Shown: piece by piece, positions 6,212-12,483 of the stretch
How the letters are laid out: every line of letters begins with the position of its first letter
Position numbering within the stretch: the stretch's first letter is position 1
Assembly (NCBI GenBank): GCA_030151825.1
Contig: JASLCP010000015.1
Span: forward strand, 1-16,324
From: Candidatus Saccharimonadales bacterium
GTDB lineage: Bacteria > Patescibacteriota > Saccharimonadia > Saccharimonadales > Saccharimonadaceae
DNA length: 16,324 nt
Direction of reading: 5' to 3'
Position numbers and translations under genes: made by a program
The notes under the pieces: generated by a model
What the model was told of the DNA's origin: nothing
Seen by the model: only the letters and a program-made list of their open reading frames with translations
Database searches by the model: none

Positions 6212-6459
6212 TCTCTCTATACACCGTTCCTGTCGTTGTGAATTCCTGTAGAACTCACACGTAGGTCACCGCCCTCGAGCCTCGTCGACGCGCGTCCGCC
6301 CCTTACCGTGCTATACGCCAGCACGGGTGACACGAGGCGGGGTAATACCCCTGTCGACCTGTGGGAGACAGAGGGGCGGACCGAGTGGCAGGACCCGTGG
6401 AGAGTGACCTATGTGCGGGTACTATACACCTGCAACGACGGGAACGGTGTACGGAGAGA
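6212..6459 (+). ncRNA. Second unidentified structured RNA closed by a 27-position helix
   Basis: There is no gene here, but the folding is extensive. The ends pair over 27 positions with one mismatch: 6212-6238 with 6433-6459. Inside: a small hairpin 6239-6257; a 12-bp helix 6258-6269/6404-6415; a 10-bp helix GTCCGCCCCT 6294-6303/6372-6381; hairpins 6306-6312/6320-6326, 6339-6343/6347-6351 and 6359-6362/6368-6371. GCCTCGT 6279-6285 can pair with ACGAGGC 6332-6338, which crosses the 10-bp helix and would make a pseudoknot. Strand is uncertain: three pairs are G-U only on the plus strand (6231/6440, 6218/6453, 6261/6412) and two only on the minus strand. On the minus strand it would be the trailer of mltG. 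No terminator was seen. No core motif of RNase P, SRP, 6S or tmRNA was found on either strand. Confidence 0.5.
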
Positions 6460-6476
6460 TAAAGATCACTAACTAA

Positions 6477-7757
6477 CTAATTAATCAAACACTTCACCTT
6501 ACAATGCTGCTCGATGTTTTTTTGATGATCGGCGTCCGTCTTGCCAAAATACGTCACATCATCATCGCCACTGAGGAAAAACAAGTAGTCATTCGTCCCT
6601 GGATGCGCCACCGCTAGTAGTGCCCCGAGCCCCGGCGAAGCAATCGGTCCCGGAGGTAGTCCTGTGTGAATGCGCGTATTATACGGTGACTGTAGTAGCG
6701 GTGTTGGCTCGACACCCATCTTTCGTGCCGCATACTGATACGTCACATCAGAGCCAAGCGTCATACCGGCCTTCATACGGTTCATAAAAACTCGCGCCAC
6801 CTGCTCTTGGTCGTTTGTAGGAGTATTTGGCTGTTTATTCGTCACCTCACGCTGCACAATCGACGCCAACGTGATTCCTTGATACAGATTCATATTTTGC
6901 TGTTTTAATGCCTCAACAAGGTTATTTTTCTTGATATAACTCTCGAATTCATCAAACGTCCGATTCAAGATCATTTCAACGGAGGCATCCGACGTAAAAT
7001 CATACGAATCGCCAAAAATATACCCCTCCAAATCTGACCCCGCCGGTTTACCATCAAACAACAACGGTCGTTGATACTGTTTGTCAAACGCAGCATCAAT
7101 CTCTTGCTCGCTGTAGCCAACACTTTCAAGCTTTTTGCGATGATTCGCCAGAGTGTCGCCTGGCAAGAACATAATCGTAAACGTATCTTGCTTGCCGCTC
7201 ACCAGATGATCCACAATCTGCTGTACCGACTCGCCTTTCCCAAGGTGATACGTACCAGCTTTCAGTGTATTTTCGGTACCTGATAGCTTGGTATAAATTG
7301 AAAATGCTCGATGAGAGCGGATCACTCCCGCAGATTGCAGCTGCGTGGCAATCTGCGATGGTCCCGACCCTTCTATAATTTCGATACGGACACGCTCTTT
7401 GCTCCCTTCGGTAACCGGTCGAAGCTGTTGCTGATACCACACCAGTGCTCCTACCGCAGCAGCAATCAGCAATGCAACCAGGCCTCCAATGCTAATGAGG
7501 AGCCATTTCAACCACGTAGGTCGCTTTGTTGGCTGGCGTGATGACAAATCACCCATTTCAACATCTGCCGCTGCCTCGGTAGCAGACGGTTTCGGGGGTG
7601 TATGCGTGGCGGACGCTGCTGTCGATAGTGAAACGGGACGCGTCACACCCTCCATACTACGTGCCGCAGGAGCAACCGGCCGAGGCAACACGCGTGGCGG
7701 CGATACCGGTGGCTGATTCGTACGACGAATTCCGTCTGTTGTTGGTTTTTCGGCCAT
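6477..7757 (-). CDS. mltG: Endolytic murein transglycosylase MltG (YceG family)
   Basis: Cuts nascent glycan strands at the membrane and so sets glycan chain length. 426 aa. Residues 1-80 form a Pro/Thr/Ala-rich cytoplasmic extension absent from E. coli MltG (340 aa). A single transmembrane segment lies at about 83-107; a LysM-like region (about 120-190, with KAGTYHL) follows; then the YceG catalytic domain. Family signatures: LEGYIFGDSYDF (243-254), ITLASIVQREV (295-305), and SPYNTRIHTGLPPGPIASPG (357-376). The catalytic Glu of E. coli (E218 in IVEKE by my count) corresponds to E304 and is kept; the preceding Glu is Gln302. It starts directly after the ruvX stop, with GGAG inside the end of ruvX nine bases before the ATG, so translation is probably coupled. 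Last gene of the four-gene operon. Confidence 0.95.
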   Translation of the reverse strand: MAEKPTTDGIRRTNQPPVSPPRVLPRPVAPAARSMEGVTRPVSLSTAASATHTPPKPSATEAAADVEMGDLSSRQPTKRPTWLKWLLISIGGLVALLIAAAVGALVWYQQQLRPVTEGSKERVRIEIIEGSGPSQIATQLQSAGVIRSHRAFSIYTKLSGTENTLKAGTYHLGKGESVQQIVDHLVSGKQDTFTIMFLPGDTLANHRKKLESVGYSEQEIDAAFDKQYQRPLLFDGKPAGSDLEGYIFGDSYDFTSDASVEMILNRTFDEFESYIKKNNLVEALKQQNMNLYQGITLASIVQREVTNKQPNTPTNDQEQVARVFMNRMKAGMTLGSDVTYQYAARKMGVEPTPLLQSPYNTRIHTGLPPGPIASPGLGALLAVAHPGTNDYLFFLSGDDDVTYFGKTDADHQKNIEQHCKVKCLIN

Positions 7758-8156
7758 CTATTGCAACTCCAGATAATCTTGCAAAATAATTGCTGCGGCG
7801 CGGGCATCAATATCACCCTTGGTATATGGCCGACCGTCGGCCTTGAGCTGATTTTCGGCCATCACACTGGTCAGCGATTCATCCTGAAAAACAATTGTAT
7901 CAACCATACCATCCAACTTGGCAGCAAATCCCTCGGCGTAGGCCGTCTGCGCCGTTGCCTCACCCGACTGGTTACGCGGATAGCCAACGACAATCGTCGA
8001 GGTGTTTTCGTCGGCGACAATTCGGGCTATCTGCTGGATTTCAGTACCATCGACCTCGATCGTCGTCAGCGGCACGGCAATCCGAACAGCCGTTTCTGCC
8101 GTTGCTACCCCAATCCGTTTTTCACCAACATCCAGCGCTAGCAAAGCTCTAGTCAT
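7758..8156 (-). CDS. ruvX: RuvX/YqgF, RNase H-fold nuclease for pre-16S rRNA
   Basis: RNase H-fold enzyme needed for 16S rRNA 5' maturation; older literature calls it a putative Holliday junction resolvase. 132 aa from ATG 8154-8156; an in-frame GTG at 8162 would add two residues. Motifs, numbered from that GTG: LALDVGEKRIGVA with catalytic D11, IVVGYPRNQSG (57-67), QDESLTSVMAE with E95, and the closing acidic residue D119 in GDIDARAAA. Length is normal for the family. The ATG overlaps the end of the baseplate-J-like gene by 8 bases and the gene ends directly against mltG, which implies coupled translation. ruvX next to mltG is common in bacteria. Confidence 0.93.
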   Translation of the reverse strand: MTRALLALDVGEKRIGVATAETAVRIAVPLTTIEVDGTEIQQIARIVADENTSTIVVGYPRNQSGEATAQTAYAEGFAAKLDGMVDTIVFQDESLTSVMAENQLKADGRPYTKGDIDARAAAIILQDYLELQ

Positions 8157-9792
8157 TACCACTCTTTAATTTAAACTCAATCTTGATCTTGCCTGTATCA
8201 TTCGGTACGGTGTTGACCCAAAATGGCCAGAACTTGGTGTCAGCATCATTCACCCCACTGATCGTCTTGAGTTCAGATTGGATTTCGCCAAATCGTTTGC
8301 CGCGAACCTGCTCTTTAATCTTTTGATCATCAATCTTTGGTCCAATTTGTCCCGTTGAGGCAATCAACACGGTCGCACCGCGCTCACCAGCTTTAAAATC
8401 ATTAAATTTTACTGTTTTAATACCCGTATCGTAGACGCGTTGCTTTGCCATATCAGTAATTGTCTCTTCCAGCGCCGCCTTGAGGAAACTATCCAGCTCG
8501 CCGCGGTTGACCGCCGTTAGCGTGTACGTCGTTTCACTACTCAATTTTGCTTTGCCATCGGCCGTTTCTTCGCCAATACCTGGCACGATTGACGGATCGG
8601 CCACATTTGCCGCAAAGCTACTGTCAATAACAACGGCATCCTTCGAGAATTTGCCTGCCAACGTTTGCTTGATCGCACTGTTATCCTGCTGCACTAATTG
8701 CTCTTTGGCTTTTTGGACATCAGCCTGTAAAACGATCTTGACTGTGCGCTTGGTACCACCCGAGGTTGAGCCCGAAATCTGCGCACTAATACCAGATGGT
8801 GCGCCACTCATTGTGCCATTAGCACCGTTATATTGTTCACCGATGTCAGCCGCCGCAATACCTGCTGATGCGCCATTATAATTACTCATCGTGAGCGTCA
8901 CGTTTTGGGTGGTTGTAAACGACTGACCGCCACTGCTCGTCAGCTGCGTGCCAGCAGGGATTGTCGTTCCCAAATTACTAATTGAATTAGTTGCGAATAC
9001 GACGGTACCCGTCGCCTTGTCACCAACGTCCTTGGTGCCCGTTGCCATAAAATCAACCGAGGCTTGCTTTTTCTCGTTTTGTACCAGTGATTGTAGCGTC
9101 GCTCGATCAGCACTCGTCGACACATCAACACCAAGGGTGGTGGCTACTTTTACTTCTTTGTCGGCCGTTTGCGCGTCGATAACGACGGTTGCCCGGGGAG
9201 CAAACCAAATGGCCCAAATCAAGAACCCGACCAGCAGTACACCAAGACCGCCACCAATAAACACTTTTTTACGAAAACTATTAAAGCTCGGTACTTTCAC
9301 GCCAGTTTTTTTGGCACGATTCGCCAAAGCTGCACCTGCCGCACCTGACGAAAAACTTGATTTTGGCTGTTTTGGCGCACCATCCTCGATATCAAGGTCC
9401 GACACCAGTTCGTCGGCTTTCGCCCCATTAGGTTTACCGATAGCGTCGTGCTCACCAACAGGTAGCTCAGCGCCATCGATAACATCATCGCCGTCATCAA
9501 CAATCAATCCTGCAATTTCAGGAATCTCCGGCTTGCTTTGCAGGTTTTTCGCGACGGGAATCTTGGCGGTACTTGCCAGCCCCAGCAGTGCTTGATTATT
9601 TGTAATCAACACCAAGTGCTTGCTGCGCTGCGTCGCTGCACGCTGCAACAGTCGCAAATTGACCGCACTTTGCAGTACGCCGATTCGCTTTGGCGGCACC
9701 AACGCCACGACCTTTTCTTTGGCATCTTTGACCTTGCCAATAATCGCGGTAATGTCGTCTTCAACATCGATGTAGATTACGTCTTTTTGCAT
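8149..9792 (-). CDS. Membrane protein with baseplate-J-like exposed domain
   Basis: 547 aa. The N-terminal region (about 1-85) alternates strands and helices like a small Rossmann-type domain (VIYIDVEDDITAIIGKV, then KVVALVPPKRIGVLQSAVNL and HLVLITNNQALL). A charged Asp/Gly/Lys linker follows, then one membrane helix (about 177-197). The large C-terminal part should lie outside. Residues about 257-300 carry the baseplate J/gp47-like signature: ATGTVVFATNS, then TTIPAGTQLTSSGG, QSFTTTQNVTL. The rest is Ser/Thr/Gly-rich with further beta segments. I recall similar proteins as typical of CPR genomes; their role is not known. It starts one base after the FtsA-like stop and overlaps ruvX, so it is translated with them. 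A scaffold linking the actin-like ATPase to the outside is an inference only. No SD better than GAG is seen. Confidence 0.8.
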   Translation of the reverse strand: MQKDVIYIDVEDDITAIIGKVKDAKEKVVALVPPKRIGVLQSAVNLRLLQRAATQRSKHLVLITNNQALLGLASTAKIPVAKNLQSKPEIPEIAGLIVDDGDDVIDGAELPVGEHDAIGKPNGAKADELVSDLDIEDGAPKQPKSSFSSGAAGAALANRAKKTGVKVPSFNSFRKKVFIGGGLGVLLVGFLIWAIWFAPRATVVIDAQTADKEVKVATTLGVDVSTSADRATLQSLVQNEKKQASVDFMATGTKDVGDKATGTVVFATNSISNLGTTIPAGTQLTSSGGQSFTTTQNVTLTMSNYNGASAGIAAADIGEQYNGANGTMSGAPSGISAQISGSTSGGTKRTVKIVLQADVQKAKEQLVQQDNSAIKQTLAGKFSKDAVVIDSSFAANVADPSIVPGIGEETADGKAKLSSETTYTLTAVNRGELDSFLKAALEETITDMAKQRVYDTGIKTVKFNDFKAGERGATVLIASTGQIGPKIDDQKIKEQVRGKRFGEIQSELKTISGVNDADTKFWPFWVNTVPNDTGKIKIEFKLKSGND

Positions 9793-9793
9793 G

Positions 9794-11059
9794 CTATATT
9801 CTCAGGATTTTATTCAGTTTTTCTTTGATACTCCCCGTATCATCACTCCCTACCATTGTATCATAGCCAACCCGCAGGAGCCCCATGGCGGTAATGAACG
9901 TATGGTCAGTAATATCACCGGTCGTGTCCTTGATACCAACGACTTCTTCAGGCTTGATGTGATGGACGCTCGGTCGTTTCGTAAACGGTAATTCCTTGTA
10001 CCATTCACGACTCTCAAGTGCCGTCACTAGCTGATCAAGGCTCGCGCCACCACCACACAGCAATATACGATTTGGCAGATGATCAACTGAGTCAAACTCA
10101 CTGAGCGCCAATTCGACACCAGATAGCCAGACATCGAGTGTCTTGTCGATAGCTGTTTCGGCACGCTTGCGCACACTGACTTTGATTTGTTCGTGATCCA
10201 GATTGACCTTGAGTTTTTCGGCATCGCCATACCCCAAGTCCATTTCGCTGGCAATCGTTCGCGTAAAACTGCGGCCACCAATCCCAAACATCCGCGTACC
10301 TTCGACACCACCGTCATTCACCACGGCAATATCGGTCGTCCCACCGCCAACATCAGCCAAAATTGCCGTAAAGTTACTGCTCGCATCAGTCCCCAGTACC
10401 GATCGGCTGACAGCAAACGGCTCGGCCGCCACCGCCACCAAATCAAGCGCCAAATCAGTCGCCACGCGCTCGAGTGCTCCGATGTGTACCATTGGCGCAA
10501 ACGCTGTATAAATCTGCACTGCCACATCGCGCCCCTGAAAGCCAATCGGATTCGATACTTTGTACCCATCGATATGGATACTGACGAGTGCCGAGTTGAC
10601 GAGTTTCACCTCGACATCTTCGTTGCCAGTTTCCAGCGCAATCTCTCGTTGCGCCTTGACCTGCGCTCGTTCTTGGACTTTTTCGATAATAAATTCCATT
10701 TCGGCCTCGTCCAACGGACGATCTGGCTGCGGACGGCGATAGCGAATCGTGTTGGTCACGCCTTTGACTAGTTCGCCAGCGATACCAATGACTACCTTTT
10801 TCGCCTGTAAGCCCGCTTGATCCTCTGCCTCGGCCAATGCCTCTTCACAGTTACGGACCACCCCCGAAATATCGGCAATCGCCCCACTATACATGTCGCT
10901 GACATCTTGGCGCGAACGACCAACGCCGATAATCTGCAGCGAATCTTCGTCAATCTTGGCGATGAGTGCTTTTACAAATTCCGTACCGATGTCGAGCCCG
11001 ACAATATAGTCGTTTTCATCTGATTGCTTGCGTGCCGTGCGTATCTTGTCAAAAACCAT
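9794..11059 (-). CDS. ftsA: FtsA/PilM-family actin-like ATPase
   Basis: 421 aa actin-fold protein. Motifs: phosphate 1 GLDIGTEFVKALI (21-33); an FtsA-type block GIAGELVKGV (92-101); the inserted-subdomain (SHS2/1C) region around 105-185 with NPIGFQGRDV (170-179), like FtsA; phosphate 2 ADVGGGTTDIAVV (235-247); adenosine motif LLCGGGAS (333-340). The last 12 residues (SIKEKLNKILRI) form an amphipathic helix of the kind FtsA uses to bind the membrane. FtsA is preferred over PilM for the NPIG block and this tail, but there is no ftsZ next door, and the following gene is a membrane protein as in pilM-pilN operons. First gene of the operon. Start ATG 11057-11059; TATAAT ends 11 bases upstream and no SD is present, so the message is probably leaderless. 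Confidence 0.85.
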   Translation of the reverse strand: MVFDKIRTARKQSDENDYIVGLDIGTEFVKALIAKIDEDSLQIIGVGRSRQDVSDMYSGAIADISGVVRNCEEALAEAEDQAGLQAKKVVIGIAGELVKGVTNTIRYRRPQPDRPLDEAEMEFIIEKVQERAQVKAQREIALETGNEDVEVKLVNSALVSIHIDGYKVSNPIGFQGRDVAVQIYTAFAPMVHIGALERVATDLALDLVAVAAEPFAVSRSVLGTDASSNFTAILADVGGGTTDIAVVNDGGVEGTRMFGIGGRSFTRTIASEMDLGYGDAEKLKVNLDHEQIKVSVRKRAETAIDKTLDVWLSGVELALSEFDSVDHLPNRILLCGGGASLDQLVTALESREWYKELPFTKRPSVHHIKPEEVVGIKDTTGDITDHTFITAMGLLRVGYDTMVGSDDTGSIKEKLNKILRI

Positions 11060-11070
11060 AAGTAAGCACT

Positions 11071-11098
11071 ATTATACCAGTTGTGCTTACAGTGGCAA
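11071..11098 (-). promoter_or_regulatory. Extended -10 promoter of the ftsA-like operon
   Basis: Minus strand TTGCCA (11093-11098), 16-base spacer, TG-n-TATAAT with the hexamer at 11071-11076. The start of transcription is expected near 11064, about 5 bases before the ATG. It is back to back with the promoter of the 11138 gene. Confidence 0.75.
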
Positions 11099-11102
11099 AA
11101 TA

Positions 11103-11131
11103 TTGTGTTTTATAGTATTTTATGCTATAAT
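11103..11131 (+). promoter_or_regulatory. Extended -10 promoter of the 11138 gene
   Basis: TTGTGT (11103-11108), 17-base spacer, TG-n-TATAAT with the hexamer at 11126-11131. Exactly six bases (AAAAAT) separate the hexamer from ATG 11138, so the first transcribed base should be the A of the start codon: a textbook leaderless arrangement. Confidence 0.8.
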
Positions 11132-11137
11132 AAAAAT

Positions 11138-12181
11138 ATGGAGCGGTTTTCCCAACCCGATTACAACATCTATGAGCTAAAGATGCGCGAAGTGTTCATG
11201 CACGATGACGAACGCTATGACCTCTCTCGTGCGTCTGAAAAACGTATCACGGGACTACTTGACAAAGAAACAACTCATCAGACCGTATCGACCAATCAGC
11301 CAGTTCCGCTGCGTGTTAATGTGCTACAGCCACCGTCACAAGAATTTATCGATTTAGTCCGACTACCGTACGATGAGGCGCACGTTCGGATCAGCCATCA
11401 TTTATCTGGGGAGGCGCAGCAATTCGACCGCGCAACAGTACGCTTACAAAAATCAGGCACCCCACTCTGGGGCGAGTTGACACTCCTCTCGAACCAACTC
11501 GACGATACCGACAATCATGCACTAAACCCACAATTTTATTACCGGTCAAACCACTACGGCGCGCCTGGTCGCGAAACCATCGCACCACTGAGTGCAGCCG
11601 CAGCTCATCGCTTGCTGTACGGCATTGTTTCACAAACAGCCAGTAACGACACACTCGCTCTCCCGCCACAGACGATTAGCGAAAGCTTGCGTACATTGGT
11701 CGCTTCGGCCAGCCGTCTCGTCGTTGACCGCAGCGTCAGTAATCGCTATCACTTCTTCCCTGAATCTACTGAGCAAAATGGTAGCACACTCCCTGATCTC
11801 CTCGATGCTGGGTCGGTCACCGTTTCACTTCGTGATACCCAGTTACATAGCCTGTCGGCAGCAGCGCCGCATGTCATCGGTAGCACGGTCGAGGTTATCA
11901 AACACCAATCGGTAAGTGATAGCGATCTTCAAAAGACCTCATTTAGTGAGGTCCGCTGCCTACTGGACCGCCACTATCATGACACCTCTGCCAAGATTTC
12001 AATGCGGTTTGGCGATATCGATCTAGGCAACAATTACGACTCGGCTACCGAGCTGGCAATGAGTGAGTTTAGCGATTTAGAATATCAGTATCCCAATAAG
12101 TTTTCGCATTATATTGACCGCGGACTGGCGATTGCCGAACAACTCCCGAGTGACTATGTCAAAGAATCGCTCTCGATATAG
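11138..12181 (+). CDS. Unrecognised soluble protein, 347 aa
   Basis: I do not recognise this protein. The start is set at ATG 11138 because the promoter lies directly upstream; an open frame exists back to 11081 but would cross the promoter. No signal peptide or membrane segment is seen. The N-terminus is charged (YELKMREVFMHDDERYDLSRASEKR). The middle has His/Arg-rich and beta-like stretches (LPYDEAHVRISHHLSG, PQFYYRSNHYG), and the C-terminal third is acidic with helices (SFSEVRCLLDRHY, ELAMSEFSDLEYQY). Only one cysteine. It is probably cytoplasmic. It lies divergent from the ftsA-like operon and shares a 78-base intergenic region with it, which may mean linked expression. It ends at 12181, the base before the next promoter. 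Confidence 0.85.
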   Translation: MERFSQPDYNIYELKMREVFMHDDERYDLSRASEKRITGLLDKETTHQTVSTNQPVPLRVNVLQPPSQEFIDLVRLPYDEAHVRISHHLSGEAQQFDRATVRLQKSGTPLWGELTLLSNQLDDTDNHALNPQFYYRSNHYGAPGRETIAPLSAAAAHRLLYGIVSQTASNDTLALPPQTISESLRTLVASASRLVVDRSVSNRYHFFPESTEQNGSTLPDLLDAGSVTVSLRDTQLHSLSAAAPHVIGSTVEVIKHQSVSDSDLQKTSFSEVRCLLDRHYHDTSAKISMRFGDIDLGNNYDSATELAMSEFSDLEYQYPNKFSHYIDRGLAIAEQLPSDYVKESLSI

Positions 12182-12210
12182 TTGACTTATATAACAATCT
12201 GTTGTATAAT
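12182..12210 (+). promoter_or_regulatory. Near-consensus promoter of the 58-residue gene
   Basis: TTGACT (12182-12187), 17-base spacer, TATAAT (12205-12210). Transcription should start near 12217, giving a 5' leader of about 38 bases that ends in a clear SD. Confidence 0.8.
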
Positions 12211-12254
12211 ACCACCGTCCTGATAGTTCTATCCCATTTACCGAGGAGACACTC

Positions 12255-12431
12255 ATGTCAGAACATTGTCACGCGAACGATCAGATCGACGAACTCGAAG
12301 ACTGTATCGCGCGTCGCAACAAAGGAGGTACCCTCTCGTCAGATGGGAATCGACCCAAACGACCCAACATATCAGCGACACCGGGTGTTCAACATCTGAT
12401 AGAGCTGGCGGAGCGCCTGTCTGGCCGATAA
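12255..12431 (+). CDS. Small protein gene, 58 aa, unknown function
   Basis: A complete short gene: promoter, GAGGAG (12243-12248) six bases before ATG 12255, 58 codons, TAA at 12429-12431, then a strong terminator 9 bases later. The protein has an acidic N-terminal helix with two His and two Cys (MSEHCHANDQIDELEDC), a Gly/Ser/Pro/Arg-rich middle (RRNKGG, NRPKRP), and an amphipathic C-terminal helix (HLIELAERLSGR). H4, C5, H6 and C17 could bind a metal, but this is a guess. Because expression signals frame it exactly, a real translated product is more likely than a chance ORF. An AAAGGAGG (12321-12328) inside it precedes a second 18-codon ORF in another frame (12343-12399); I do not call that a gene. 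Confidence 0.7.
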   Translation: MSEHCHANDQIDELEDCIARRNKGGTLSSDGNRPKRPNISATPGVQHLIELAERLSGR

Positions 12432-12440
12432 GACCTCTTG

Positions 12441-12481
12441 CCCCATCGATACCTTTGTTGGTGTCGATGGGGTTTTCTTTT
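12441..12481 (+). terminator. Strong intrinsic terminator
   Basis: CCCCATCGATACC (12441-12453) pairs with GGTGTCGATGGGG (12460-12472): 13 pairs with one G-U, six-base loop, followed by TTTTCTTTT. The G-U pair and the T tract both orient it to the plus strand. It separates the small gene from convergent alaS. Confidence 0.92.
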
Positions 12482-12483
12482 GA

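Noticed and set aside
8948..9595. 215-codon plus-strand ORF inside the baseplate-J-like gene
   Set aside because: It is antisense to a gene with strong operon context; its Ser/Thr/Ala/Pro composition is what the opposite strand of a low-complexity gene gives.
10187..10771. 194-codon plus-strand ORF inside the ftsA-like gene
   Set aside because: It is antisense to conserved actin-fold motifs and has no SD or promoter; it is a shadow.
12343..12399. 18-codon ORF nested out of frame in the 58-residue gene
   Set aside because: Its SD-like AAAGGAGG is 14 bases away, longer than usual; kept only as a remark in the small-gene finding.
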